Program-made: the position numbers and the translations under genes
Part shown: positions 36,002-44,758 of the stretch, in pieces
How positions within the stretch are numbered: the stretch's first letter is position 1
Layout: the number at the start of each line of letters is the position of its first letter
Source: Citrobacter telavivensis
Lineage (GTDB): Bacteria > Pseudomonadota > Gammaproteobacteria > Enterobacterales > Enterobacteriaceae
NCBI GenBank assembly: GCA_009363175.1
Contig: CP045205.1
Location: 1-64,000, forward strand
Reading direction: 5' to 3'
DNA: 64,000 nucleotides
Notes under the pieces: model-generated
What the model saw: the letters and a program-made list of their open reading frames with translations, nothing else
Databases searched by the model: none
What the model was told of the DNA's origin: nothing

Positions 36002-36289
36002 TCACCAGGCCATCTGGCTGGCGTGCTTAACCGTAAGTCTGACGAAGTCAGTATAGTCAACCCTGACGACACTGTCTGAAATTTGACCACCCAAACCGCG
36101 AGCTTCAATGTCTTCTTTCAGTGCGTAAACAGTTATGGGGGTATTTTGCAGGCTTTCAAGGAAGCGGCTGCCTTCTACTGCGGCGACGACGCCATCCTGG
36201 AGCAATAAAAGTTCATCGCCTTCTGCGATCAGGCGCTGAATAGCAGAGAAATCAGAGTGCCACGCGGAGCGGTGTAAAGTATGCAGCAT
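36002..36289 (-). CDS. tusB: Sulfur relay protein TusB
   Basis: A subunit of the TusBCD heterohexamer that carries persulfide sulfur from TusA to TusE for the 2-thio group of mnm5s2U34 in tRNA (made by MnmA). At 95 residues (MLHTLHRSAWHSDFSAIQRL) it has the DsrH-like fold without a catalytic cysteine. It is the last gene of yheO-tusD-tusC-tusB, 7 bp after tusC. Confidence 0.96.
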   Translation of the reverse strand: MLHTLHRSAWHSDFSAIQRLIAEGDELLLLQDGVVAAVEGSRFLESLQNTPITVYALKEDIEARGLGGQISDSVVRVDYTDFVRLTVKHASQMAW

Positions 36290-36296
36290 GAGAACC

Positions 36297-36656
36297 TCAA
36301 AACCTCAGGATGACATCGTAGTTGCCCAGTTCGCGACGCAGCGCTTCTGGCTCCAGCGGTGTCGCATCAACGACAAAACTTACGCCTTCCCCGAGTCCCC
36401 TCTCGCGCAGCGAGGCGGCACATAACCAGCACTGTTCGATATCGTACAGTCCCAGCAGTTTGAAGGTCGCAATATAGTCGCGGGCCAGAATGACATCCGG
36501 TTTTTGTCCCTGCAGGATCTGAAAGACGCCATCACTAATAAAGAAGACGCCGATCTCTTCGGTTAATGCCGAGGTGGCCAACAGCGCATCCAGCCCTTCG
36601 CGACCCGATGCACTCCCGTGCGGCATTGTGGAAAAGACAAAGGCAATACGTTTCAT
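36297..36656 (-). CDS. tusC: Sulfur relay protein TusC
   Basis: A DsrF-like subunit of TusBCD in the tRNA 2-thiouridine sulfur relay. At 119 residues (MKRIAFVFSTMPHGSASGRE) it equals E. coli TusC. Its start overlaps the tusD stop by 1 bp, consistent with equimolar synthesis. Confidence 0.96.
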   Translation of the reverse strand: MKRIAFVFSTMPHGSASGREGLDALLATSALTEEIGVFFISDGVFQILQGQKPDVILARDYIATFKLLGLYDIEQCWLCAASLRERGLGEGVSFVVDATPLEPEALRRELGNYDVILRF

Positions 36657-37042
36657 CAGAACTGTACCACGCGATCGCAGGTCAGTGAGGCTTGTGCCAG
36701 CGCGCCCAGTCCGCTGAGGGTAAAACCCGGCTGCAGATTGGCGGACGCCAGCCCCAGCCTGCCCGCTTCTGTTTCATCGACCACACCGCGACGCAGTGCC
36801 GCCGCCACACAGATGTTCAGTTCAACGCCATGCTGTGTATTCATTTGTTGCCAGGCCCGGACCAGATCAAATTCATCACTGGCCGGAGAGGTCAGTTGGT
36901 TGGCGTTATACACGCCTTCCCGATAGAAAAAGACGCTGCTTAACGTATGGCCTTCTTCAATCAGCGCCTGAGCAAACTGCAGTGCGCTGCTCGCCTGCTG
37001 GGTACCATATGCCGGACCGGTAACCACAATGGCAAAACGCAT
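36656..37042 (-). CDS. tusD: Sulfur relay sulfurtransferase TusD
   Basis: A DsrE-like subunit and the catalytic member of TusBCD. The persulfide-carrying Cys78 is present in GVELNICVAAALRRG. At 128 residues it equals E. coli TusD. It begins at the base where yheO ends, a 1-bp overlap. Confidence 0.97.
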   Translation of the reverse strand: MRFAIVVTGPAYGTQQASSALQFAQALIEEGHTLSSVFFYREGVYNANQLTSPASDEFDLVRAWQQMNTQHGVELNICVAAALRRGVVDETEAGRLGLASANLQPGFTLSGLGALAQASLTCDRVVQF

Positions 37043-37764
37043 TACTTATCTTGCCCCTGGAAGTCACCGCTCTTGAACTGGCGAATATAGAGGTACACGG
37101 TGTGCTTGGAGATATTCAGACGATCGGCAACCTGGTTGATCGCGTCCTTAATATCGAAGATGCCTTTCTCATACAGATTCAGAACGATCTGGCGGTTCTT
37201 GGCATTATTGGAGACATTACGATCGGCGTTCACCTCTTCAATGGTGAACTCCAGCGTCTGCGTCACCAGATCTTCTACAGAAGAGGCGAAGTTAACAGAC
37301 GATCCGACTTCCGGGGTCTCCGGCGGAATAAAGGTATTCATGATCTGCGAGAACGGGACATCAAGGTTCATGTTGATGCACAGCAGACCAATCACGCGAT
37401 GCTCGCGATTGCGAATGGCAATCGTCACTGACTTCATCAAAACGCCGCTTTTCGCACGGGTAAAATAGCATTTGGAAACGCTGCTATCTGCACCGGTCAT
37501 ATCGTGCAGCATTCGTAACGCAAGGTCAGTAATCGGTGAACCGATTTTACGTCCCGTGTGTTCACCATTGGCAATACGAATGGCGGAACATTTCAAATCC
37601 TGCAAAGAGTGCAATACGATTTCACAGTGGGAACCAATGAGCATCGCTAACCCGTCCACCACCGCTTCGTAGGATTTCAAAATATCAAAGTCGGTCTGAT
37701 CGAAAGGACGTTGATCCAGTAAGTCGAGCTCACTGGTTTCGTTGGTTAAAAGCGACCTGGACAT
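37042..37764 (-). CDS. yheO: YheO, PAS and helix-turn-helix transcriptional regulator
   Basis: A 240-residue YheO-family regulator. An N-terminal PAS-like domain (about 30-145) precedes a C-terminal helix-turn-helix (about 200-236, with NQVADRLNISKHTVYLYIRQ). Its ligand and targets are unknown. The start at 37764 (MSRSLLTNETSELDLL) is chosen because it follows AAGGAGTG at suitable spacing; a GTG four codons earlier lies inside the T-run. It is first in the tusDCB operon, so it may control sulfur relay genes (inference). Confidence 0.93.
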   Translation of the reverse strand: MSRSLLTNETSELDLLDQRPFDQTDFDILKSYEAVVDGLAMLIGSHCEIVLHSLQDLKCSAIRIANGEHTGRKIGSPITDLALRMLHDMTGADSSVSKCYFTRAKSGVLMKSVTIAIRNREHRVIGLLCINMNLDVPFSQIMNTFIPPETPEVGSSVNFASSVEDLVTQTLEFTIEEVNADRNVSNNAKNRQIVLNLYEKGIFDIKDAINQVADRLNISKHTVYLYIRQFKSGDFQGQDK

Positions 37765-37875
37765 GAAAAAAAACACTCCTTTTCAGGAGCCTGTCGTTAT
37801 GTTTTCAGGGCAGGCTCATTAATTTTGTGGATGGTTAAATTAATACAGAGGGGCTTCCACTTTCCACTATTAATT

Positions 37876-37990
37876 ATACACGTCATCCTTCAGGCTGCCT
37901 CAGCGTTGGTTTCGCTCGTTCGCCCCAGTTACGTACTTATGTACGCGCCAGGGGATTCACTCCCTTACCGCCTTGATGCAACTTGAATGA
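37876..37990. repeat. Hairpin-forming intergenic element, probably dispersed
   Basis: Within the 290-bp yheO-fkpA gap lies a structured non-coding stretch. It has the core GCTCGTTCGCCCCAG, imperfect arms 37923-37936 and 37941-37954 around a TTAT loop, then GGGGATTCACTCCC and CCTTGATGCAACTTGAAT. The wording resembles a repeated intergenic sequence I recall from enterobacterial genomes (for example near metJ in E. coli), distinct from REP. That it is a member of this family is recalled, not tested. Confidence 0.6.
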
Positions 37991-38014
37991 TTTTGTGTAT
38001 GTATCCGGCCTGCA

Positions 38015-38046
38015 TAAAAAAACCGCCGCTCTGTTCGGCGGCGGTT
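38015..38046 (-). terminator. Intrinsic terminator after fkpA
   Basis: The minus strand reads AACCGCCGCCGAACAGAGCG GCGGTT followed by TTTTTT: a GC-rich stem with an 8-base loop and a T-run directly after the fkpA stop. Confidence 0.88.
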
Positions 38047-38054
38047 CTCAATTT

Positions 38055-38879
38055 TTATTTTTTAGCGGCATCTGCTGCTTTTGCATCAGCTTCTGCTGCT
38101 GCTTCTGGCTTGTCATCCGCCTTCGGTGCCGGCTTGATATCCAGCAGTTCTACGTCGAATACCAGCGTGGAGTTAGCTGGGATCCCCGGAACGCCGGTTT
38201 TACCGTAAGCCAGCTCTGGTGGGATGACCATCTTGATCTTCCCGCCTTTCTTAATGTTCTTCAGACCTTCAGTCCAGCCAGGAATCACACCGTCCAGACG
38301 GAAAGAGAGCGGCTCGCCACGGGTATAGGAGTTATCGAACTCTTTACCGTCGATCAGCGTCCCTTTGTAGTTCACCACCACAGTGTCGCTGTCTTTCGGC
38401 GCTTCGCCCGTACCGGCTTTCTCCACTTTGTAGAGCAGGCCCGTTGAAGAGGTCTTCACATCTTTCTCTTTCGCAAACTTGGTGCGGAACTCTTTGCCTT
38501 TGGTTTCGTTGTCAGCCGCGTCTTTTTCCATCTTCGCCTGAGCGGAGGCTTTCACGCGTGCTTCAAATGCTTGCAGAGTCTGTTCGATTTCCTGGTCAGA
38601 CAGTTTGCTCTTATCAGCAAACGCATCCTGAACGCCGGCGATCAGTTGGTCTTTGTCCAGTTTGATGCCCAGTTTTTCCTGCTCTTTCAGGGAGTTTTCC
38701 ATATAGCGGCCCAGCGATGCGCCCAGTGCATAAGCCGATTTCTGGTCGTCATTTTTGAACGCGGCTTTGCTGTCAGCAGCGGCGGCCGGTTTTGCGGCTT
38801 CGGCTGCGAAGGTGATCGGGGCGTGCAGAGCAACGGCCATCGTGGTCGCCAGCAGAGTGACTTTAAACAGTGATTTCAT
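38055..38879 (-). CDS. fkpA: Periplasmic peptidyl-prolyl isomerase FkpA
   Basis: A periplasmic FKBP-type isomerase and chaperone for envelope proteins. A Sec signal peptide is clear (MKSLFKVTLLATTMAVALHA, cleaved after TFAA near residue 26). An N-terminal helical dimerisation domain (about 40-145) is followed by the FKBP domain (about 160-250; VVNYKGTLIDGKEFDNSY and VIPGWTEGLK). An Ala/Lys/Asp tail (DAKAADAAKK) is slightly longer than in E. coli: 274 versus 270 residues. It is divergent from slyX; in E. coli it belongs to the sigma-E regulon. Confidence 0.97.
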   Translation of the reverse strand: MKSLFKVTLLATTMAVALHAPITFAAEAAKPAAAADSKAAFKNDDQKSAYALGASLGRYMENSLKEQEKLGIKLDKDQLIAGVQDAFADKSKLSDQEIEQTLQAFEARVKASAQAKMEKDAADNETKGKEFRTKFAKEKDVKTSSTGLLYKVEKAGTGEAPKDSDTVVVNYKGTLIDGKEFDNSYTRGEPLSFRLDGVIPGWTEGLKNIKKGGKIKMVIPPELAYGKTGVPGIPANSTLVFDVELLDIKPAPKADDKPEAAAEADAKAADAAKK

Positions 38880-39102
38880 CCATATCTCCAGGGCCGGGGC
38901 ATCTCACCCCATGGTTAACTTTTATGTGAGAAGCGTACTATAAAGCGTTGTTGAACAAATCAACATACAGACATACCTGATAATCGCTTCTTTTGAGACT
39001 CTTTTTGTTTAAATTAGTTTCGATGAGAAGGAATCAGGGCTGTGTATTCGGATAAAGTTAAGTAGAATCCGCCGCGACCAGAGACAATCGATGAGGTGAA
39101 TC

Positions 39103-39321
39103 ATGCAGGATACAACGATGGAAACCCGACTGGCCGAGCTGGAAAGTCGGCTGGCTTTTCAGGAAATCACCATTGAAGAGCTCAACGTAACGGTAACCGC
39201 TCACGAGATGGAAATGGCCAAATTGCGCGATCATCTGCGACTGCTGACGGAGAAACTCAAGGCGAGCCAGCCTTCCAATATCGCCTCTCAGGCCGAAGAG
39301 ACGCCACCGCCTCATTATTGA
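39103..39321 (+). CDS. slyX: SlyX, small coiled-coil protein
   Basis: A 72-residue protein that is almost entirely one coiled coil, with heptads running through LAELESRLAFQEITIEELN. The tail is Pro/His-rich (EETPPPHY). Its function is unknown; the name comes only from its place next to slyD. It is divergent from fkpA and ends in a bidirectional terminator. Confidence 0.94.
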   Translation: MQDTTMETRLAELESRLAFQEITIEELNVTVTAHEMEMAKLRDHLRLLTEKLKASQPSNIASQAEETPPPHY

Positions 39322-39325
39322 GACA

Positions 39326-39354
39326 TAAAAAAAGCGGGTTTATCCCGCTTTTTT
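39326..39354 (+). terminator. Bidirectional terminator between slyX and slyD
   Basis: AAAAAA AGCGGG TTTAT CCCGCT TTTTTT: a symmetrical hairpin with A and T runs, right after the slyX stop and facing the convergent slyD. Confidence 0.87.
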
Positions 39355-39363
39355 GTGGCTCAT

Positions 39364-39445
39364 TGCCGGATGGCGGCGCAAGCGCCTTATCCGGCCTACT
39401 CATCCCAATGAACCCGTAGGCCTGATAAGCGTAGCGCCATCAGAC
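39364..39445. repeat. REP/BIME element
   Basis: Two inverted REP units: GCCGGATGGCGGCGCAAGCG (39365 on) with CTTATCCGGCCTAC, then the reverse unit GTAGGCCTGATAAGCGTAGC ending GCCATCAGAC. It lies between slyX and the slyD stop. Confidence 0.92.
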
Positions 39446-39456
39446 ATTATGACCTT

Positions 39457-40053
39457 TTAGTGGCAACCGCAGCCGCCGTTGCCTTTACCGCCACCACCGC
39501 AGCAGCCTTCGCCGCCGTGCTCGTGACCGTGGTCATGGCCGTGACCGCCGCAGCAGCCGTCGTGATCGTGGTCATGGTCGTGACCGTGCGCACCGTGAAC
39601 GTGGCCATGAGCCAGCTCTTCTTCGGTCGCTTCGCGGATCGCCACAACTTCAACGTTGAACTTCAGATTCTGACCTGCAAGCATGTGGTTGCCATCAACC
39701 ACAACGTGGTCGTCTTCCACTTCGGTAATTTCTACCGGTACCGGACCCTGGTCAGTTTCAGCCAGGAAACGCATGCCAACCTGCAGTTCATCAACGCCCA
39801 TGAAGACGTCTTTAGGAACGCGCTGCACCAGGTTTTCGTCGTACTGACCGTAAGCGTCGTTCGCGCCTACAGCAACATCAAATTTGTCGCCAACATCGTG
39901 ACCTTCCAGCGCTGTTTCCAGGCCAGAGATCAGGGAACCGTGACCATGCAGATAGTCCAGCGGCGCACTCACCGGAGACTCATCAACCAACACACCGTCT
40001 TCTGTACGTACCTGATAGGCCAGGCTGACCACCAGGTCTTTTGCTACTTTCAT
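39457..40053 (-). CDS. slyD: FKBP-type isomerase and nickel metallochaperone SlyD
   Basis: A cytoplasmic prolyl isomerase and chaperone that supplies nickel for hydrogenase maturation; it is also the host factor for phiX174 E-lysis. The FKBP domain (1-69 and 130-150) carries the inserted IF chaperone domain (about 70-129). The metal-binding tail (about 149-198) contains 14 His and 6 Cys. At 198 residues it is two longer than E. coli SlyD, the difference being in the repetitive tail. Confidence 0.97.
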   Translation of the reverse strand: MKVAKDLVVSLAYQVRTEDGVLVDESPVSAPLDYLHGHGSLISGLETALEGHDVGDKFDVAVGANDAYGQYDENLVQRVPKDVFMGVDELQVGMRFLAETDQGPVPVEITEVEDDHVVVDGNHMLAGQNLKFNVEVVAIREATEEELAHGHVHGAHGHDHDHDHDGCCGGHGHDHGHEHGGEGCCGGGGKGNGGCGCH

Positions 40054-40147
40054 GATATCTCCTGAGCGTGGGAAAATTGCTGGCGCAGATTGTAGCGGAA
40101 ATCTGCACCTGTGTACCCCTTAGCTTAAAAAATCTCGGGCCATATCG

Positions 40148-40348
40148 CTAGTCTGGATGAAAGATCCCGATCACTTGCTCTTCTTTGCGCACGTGATCGC
40201 GGACTTCTTTATCCGCTTCCCGCATCTGATGCCCGCACTTAACACATTCAACAATATCGATATTATTCTCGCGCCACATCGCCAGAGAATCCTGCGCCTG
40301 GCAGGAAGGGCATTTCGCCCCTGCAATAAAACGTTTACGGATTGCCAT
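40148..40348 (-). CDS. yheV: YheV, zinc-ribbon protein
   Basis: A 66-residue small protein of the DUF2387 family. Two CxxC pairs (Cys14/Cys17 in AKCPSCQAQ and the pair in VECVKCGHQ) form a probable zinc ribbon. Function unknown. It lies 9 bp after kefB on the same strand, the last gene of kefG-kefB-yheV. Confidence 0.92.
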   Translation of the reverse strand: MAIRKRFIAGAKCPSCQAQDSLAMWRENNIDIVECVKCGHQMREADKEVRDHVRKEEQVIGIFHPD

Positions 40349-40357
40349 ACTTATCCT

Positions 40358-42163
40358 CTATTCGAATTCATCCCAGCCATCCAGTTGGCGTCGCTCTTGT
40401 TGCATCTCGCGCTGGAAAATCTCCTCCAGCTCGCGTCTGGCTTCTCTGGCGCGAGAGATTTGTAGCGTATCGGTATGCATCGGGATGAGCTCCCTCAGCA
40501 TCCGCATATCCAGCCGGCGGAAATGTAGTTGCGCCCGCTGCGCCTGATGGGGATGCATTCCCAATGACACCAGCGTTTTGCGCCCCAGCTCCAGTGCACT
40601 GGAGAAGGTCTCACGGGAAAACTGCACGACCCCCGCCTGTAATAACTCATGTGCTTCGACACGTCCGCGCGCTCGCGCAAGAATATGCAAATGCGGAAAA
40701 TGCTGTTGGCAAATCTCCACCAGCTTCATCGTATCTTCCGGCTCATTACAGGTAATGACGATGGATTCCGCCGCCTCGGCACCGGCAGAACGCAGCAGGT
40801 CCACCTGCGTCGCATCACCGTAATAAACCTTATAGCCGTATTTGCGCATCAGATTCACCGCACTGATGTCCCGCTCCAGCACGGTAATGCGCATCTTATT
40901 TGCCATCAGCAAACGACCGATGACCTGACCAAAACGACCAAAACCCACCACGATGACCTGCGGCTTGTCATCCTCGACCCACGGCATTTCATCTTCTTCA
41001 TCCGGACCGTTAAGCTGGCGGGAAAGCCATTTGTCGATAAGCTTCATCAGCATCGGCGTAGTCATCATCGACAGCGTGACGGTCACCAGCAGAAGCGCCA
41101 TCTGGTCGCCCTGAAACAGCCGCTGCGATGACGCGGTCGAGAACAGCACAAAGGCAAACTCTCCCCCCTGACTCAACACGCCAGCAAACTGCATTCTTTC
41201 AGAACTGCGCAGACCGTACAGTCGCGCCAGCAGATAAAGGACCAGCGTTTTAACCGCCACCAGCACCACCACGCTTGCCACGACCCACAACAGATGGGTG
41301 TACAGCACGCCCAGATTGAGCGACATCCCGACCGAAATGAAAAAGAGGCCCAGCAGCAGTCCCTTGAACGGATCGATCGCGGTTTCCAGCTCATGCCGGT
41401 ATTCGCTTTCCGCTAACAGCACCCCCGCGATAAACGTGCCGAGCGCCATCGACAGCCCCAGCGCATCCATAAACAGTGCCGATCCCAGCACCAGCAGCAG
41501 CGTGGCGGCGGTAAACACTTCTCGCACGCCGGACGCCGCAATAAACCGGAATACCGGGCGCAGCAAATAGCGTCCGCCAATCAGCATGCCGGCAAACGCC
41601 AGCACCTTCATGCCGATCTTCATCCAGTCAAAGTTTTCATCCGCCGACCCGGCTAACAGCGGCACCAGCGCTAATGCCGGGATCACAGCCAGATCCTGGA
41701 ACAGTAAAACCGAAAAGCCCAACTGCCCGGATTCGCTGCGGTTCATCCCTTTTTCGCGCATCAGCTGCAGCGCCATCGCAGTTGACGACATCGCGAGGCC
41801 TATCCCGCCGACGACCGCCGCCTGCCATGAGAAATCAGTCAACATCAGCAATCCGGCCAACAGCGCCGCGCTGAGCAAAACCTGCGCCGCTCCGACGCCA
41901 AAGATAGAACGTCGAAGCTGCCAGAGTTTCGACGGATTCAGCTCCAGTCCGATGATAAACATCAGGAACACAACGCCCAGCTCGGAGAAGTGGAGAATTT
42001 CATCCACGTCGCTGATGAACCCCAGTCCCCACGGACCAATGGCAATCCCCGCCAGCAAATAGCCCAACACGGCGCCAATACCCAGCCGCGATGCCAGAGG
42101 CACCGCAGCCACCGCCGCGAAGAGAAACAGCACTCCCGCGGTCAATAAATCGGAACCTTCCAT
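40358..42163 (-). CDS. kefB: Glutathione-gated potassium efflux channel KefB
   Basis: An inner-membrane K+/H+ efflux system that glutathione keeps closed and glutathione adducts of electrophiles open, acidifying and protecting the cell. The CPA2 transport domain occupies about 1-380. An RCK_N (TrkA-N) domain begins near 400 with VVGFGRFGQVIGRLL, and a Gln/Arg-rich tail follows. The start at 42163 (MEGSDLLTAGVLFLF) gives 601 residues as in E. coli. The longer frame from 42292 would read through the kefG C-terminus. It overlaps the kefG stop by 1 bp. Confidence 0.97.
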   Translation of the reverse strand: MEGSDLLTAGVLFLFAAVAAVPLASRLGIGAVLGYLLAGIAIGPWGLGFISDVDEILHFSELGVVFLMFIIGLELNPSKLWQLRRSIFGVGAAQVLLSAALLAGLLMLTDFSWQAAVVGGIGLAMSSTAMALQLMREKGMNRSESGQLGFSVLLFQDLAVIPALALVPLLAGSADENFDWMKIGMKVLAFAGMLIGGRYLLRPVFRFIAASGVREVFTAATLLLVLGSALFMDALGLSMALGTFIAGVLLAESEYRHELETAIDPFKGLLLGLFFISVGMSLNLGVLYTHLLWVVASVVVLVAVKTLVLYLLARLYGLRSSERMQFAGVLSQGGEFAFVLFSTASSQRLFQGDQMALLLVTVTLSMMTTPMLMKLIDKWLSRQLNGPDEEDEMPWVEDDKPQVIVVGFGRFGQVIGRLLMANKMRITVLERDISAVNLMRKYGYKVYYGDATQVDLLRSAGAEAAESIVITCNEPEDTMKLVEICQQHFPHLHILARARGRVEAHELLQAGVVQFSRETFSSALELGRKTLVSLGMHPHQAQRAQLHFRRLDMRMLRELIPMHTDTLQISRAREARRELEEIFQREMQQERRQLDGWDEFE

Positions 42164-42717
42164 CAGCGGCCTCCCACAGGAACGGGATGAGCAAGCCAGT
42201 CGCCATACGCTTTTGCATGGCTTTCCAGCTCCTGCGCGCTTTGTCGTCTGGCCCAGTAGATAATAATGGGACTCAGCCAGTGCATTCGGCACATTCCTGC
42301 CGTCAGTTCGAATGGCCGCAATACATCGCTCATTGGATAGCGATTCAGCGCGTCATAGCGATAGGCGCTCTCCGGTTCACCGGTGGTGATGACGCTGCGC
42401 CAGTACTTTCCCGCAAGCTGATTTCCCCCGGGGCCGCTGGCAAAGCCACGGCTCAACACGCGATCCAGCCACTCTTTGAGCAGTGCCGGACAGCTATAGG
42501 TGTACAGCGGATGCTGAAACACGATCACGTCATGCTCACGCAGTAACGCCTGCTCATGCGGGATATCGATAAAAAAATCAGGATAGTGCGCGTAGAGATC
42601 GTGCACCGTAACGTTGCTGAGCTGCGTGGCCGGCTTAAGCAGTACCCGATTTGCCACCGAGTCCTGAGATTCCGGATGGGCATACAGCAGCAAGACCTTT
42701 GCTGGCTGAGACATCAT
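42163..42717 (-). CDS. kefG: KefB ancillary oxidoreductase KefG
   Basis: A flavodoxin-fold quinone reductase-like protein (YheR) required for full KefB activity. FMN-site features of the family are visible: LLYAHPESQDSVANR at residues 10-24 and FQHPLYTYSCPALLKEWLDR near 70. At 184 residues it equals E. coli KefG. It begins with a double Met and is translationally coupled to kefB by a TGATG junction. It is divergent from yheS. Confidence 0.96.
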   Translation of the reverse strand: MMSQPAKVLLLYAHPESQDSVANRVLLKPATQLSNVTVHDLYAHYPDFFIDIPHEQALLREHDVIVFQHPLYTYSCPALLKEWLDRVLSRGFASGPGGNQLAGKYWRSVITTGEPESAYRYDALNRYPMSDVLRPFELTAGMCRMHWLSPIIIYWARRQSAQELESHAKAYGDWLAHPVPVGGR

Positions 42718-42851
42718 CCCCCTCCCGGTTTTGTTTCTGTTTTTGTGTATAGTCGTCGTTTTGGGCTACCATTGCGGCCCGGTGCGGAAAATGGCCCACA
42801 CCTTACATTATCATAATGATAAATTAACATAGTCTGAACATACGGCGCCTT

Positions 42852-44753
42852 ATGATTGTTTTCTCCTCGTTACAAATTCGTCGCGGCGTGCGCGTCTTAC
42901 TGGACAATGCCACTGCCACCATCAATCCGGGCCAGAAAGTCGGTCTGGTGGGTAAGAACGGCTGCGGGAAATCTACCCTGCTGGCATTGCTGAAAAATGA
43001 AATCAGCGCAGATGCCGGCGGTTTTACCTTCCCCGGAAGCTGGCAACTGGCATGGGTAAATCAGGAAACACCGGCACTGCCCCAGCCCGCGCTGGAATAT
43101 GTCATTGACGGCGACCGCGAATACCGTCAACTGGAAGCGCAGTTGCACGACGCCAACGAACGTAACGATGGACACGCCATTGCCACCGTCCACGGCAAGC
43201 TGGATGCCATCGACGCCTGGACCGTGCGTTCCCGCGCGGCCAGCCTGTTGCATGGTCTCGGCTTCTCTAATGAACAACTGGAACGTCCGGTGAGCGACTT
43301 TTCCGGCGGCTGGCGTATGCGTCTCAACCTGGCCCAGGCGTTAATTTGTCGCTCCGATCTCCTCCTGCTCGATGAACCGACCAACCACCTCGATCTGGAT
43401 GCAGTTATCTGGCTGGAAAAATGGCTGAAGAGCTATCAGGGCACTCTGATTCTGATCTCCCACGACCGCGACTTCCTCGATCCGGTGGTGGATAAAATCA
43501 TTCATATCGAACAGCAAACCCTGTTCGAGTACACCGGCAACTACAGCGCGTTTGAAATTCAACGTGCAACGCGTCTGGCCCAGCAGCAGGCGATGTACGA
43601 AAGCCAACAGGAGCGCGTGGCGCATCTGCAAAGCTACATTGATCGCTTCCGCGCCAAAGCCACGAAAGCGAAGCAGGCGCAGAGCCGTATCAAGATGCTG
43701 GAACGCATGGAGCTGATTGCCCCGGCGCATGTCGACAACCCGTTCCATTTCAGCTTCCGCGCGCCGGAGAGCCTGCCGAACCCGCTGCTGAAAATGGAGA
43801 AAGTGAGCGCCGGTTATGGTGAACGCATTATCCTGGACTCGATCAAACTGAACCTGGTGCCGGGTTCGCGCATTGGCCTGCTGGGACGTAACGGCGCGGG
43901 TAAATCCACGCTCATCAAACTGCTGGCAGGTGAACTGACTCCCGTCAGCGGTGAAATCGGGCTGGCGAAGGGCATCAAGCTCGGTTACTTCGCTCAGCAC
44001 CAGCTCGAGTATTTGCGCGCGGATGAGTCGCCGTTGCAGCATCTGGTGCGACTGGCGCCACAAGAGCTGGAACAGAAGCTACGCGATTATCTGGGCGGTT
44101 TCGGCTTCCAGGGAGATAAAGTCAGCGAAGAGACACGCCGTTTCTCCGGTGGCGAAAAGGCACGACTGGTGCTGGCGCTGATCGTCTGGCAGCGGCCGAA
44201 CCTGCTGCTGCTCGATGAACCGACCAACCACCTTGATCTCGACATGCGTCAGGCGTTAACCGAAGCGTTGATTGAATTTGAAGGCGCACTGGTGGTGGTC
44301 TCGCACGACCGCCATTTGCTGCGCTCCACGACCGACGATCTGTATCTGGTGCATGACCGCAAGGTCGAGCCGTTCGATGGCGATCTGGAAGATTATCAGC
44401 AGTGGCTGAGCGACGTGCAGAAGCAGGAAAACCAGGCTGACGACGCCCCAAAAGAGAACGTCAACAGCGCGCAGGCGCGTAAAGATCAGAAGCGTCGTGA
44501 AGCCGAACTGCGCACGCAAACCCAACCGCTGCGTAAGGAGATAGCCCGTCTGGAAAAAGAGATGGAGAAACTGAACGCGCAGTTGGCGCAGGCGGAAGAG
44601 AAGCTGGGCGACAGCGAACTTTACGACCAGAGCCGCAAAGCCGAGCTGACGGAATGTCTGCAACAGCAGGCCAGCGCCAAAGCCGGACTGGAAGAGTGCG
44701 AAATGGCCTGGCTGGACGCCCAGGAGCAACTCGAGCAGATGCTGAGCGAGTAA
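42852..44753 (+). CDS. yheS: ABC-F family ATPase YheS
   Basis: A soluble protein with two ATP-binding cassettes of the ABC-F type, a family acting on the ribosome E site; YheS has been linked to relief of translation stalling. Walker A motifs are GKNGCGKST (about 35) and GRNGAGKST (about 345). ABC signatures are FSGGWRMRL and FSGGEKARL. Both Walker B motifs read LLLLDEPTNHLDLD. The linker (about 240-290) is Arg/Lys/Gln-rich and the C-terminal extension (about 530-633) is a coiled coil. There are no membrane segments. At 633 residues it is slightly shorter than E. coli. Confidence 0.96.
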   Translation: MIVFSSLQIRRGVRVLLDNATATINPGQKVGLVGKNGCGKSTLLALLKNEISADAGGFTFPGSWQLAWVNQETPALPQPALEYVIDGDREYRQLEAQLHDANERNDGHAIATVHGKLDAIDAWTVRSRAASLLHGLGFSNEQLERPVSDFSGGWRMRLNLAQALICRSDLLLLDEPTNHLDLDAVIWLEKWLKSYQGTLILISHDRDFLDPVVDKIIHIEQQTLFEYTGNYSAFEIQRATRLAQQQAMYESQQERVAHLQSYIDRFRAKATKAKQAQSRIKMLERMELIAPAHVDNPFHFSFRAPESLPNPLLKMEKVSAGYGERIILDSIKLNLVPGSRIGLLGRNGAGKSTLIKLLAGELTPVSGEIGLAKGIKLGYFAQHQLEYLRADESPLQHLVRLAPQELEQKLRDYLGGFGFQGDKVSEETRRFSGGEKARLVLALIVWQRPNLLLLDEPTNHLDLDMRQALTEALIEFEGALVVVSHDRHLLRSTTDDLYLVHDRKVEPFDGDLEDYQQWLSDVQKQENQADDAPKENVNSAQARKDQKRREAELRTQTQPLRKEIARLEKEMEKLNAQLAQAEEKLGDSELYDQSRKAELTECLQQQASAKAGLEECEMAWLDAQEQLEQMLSE

Positions 44754-44758
44754 CGGCG

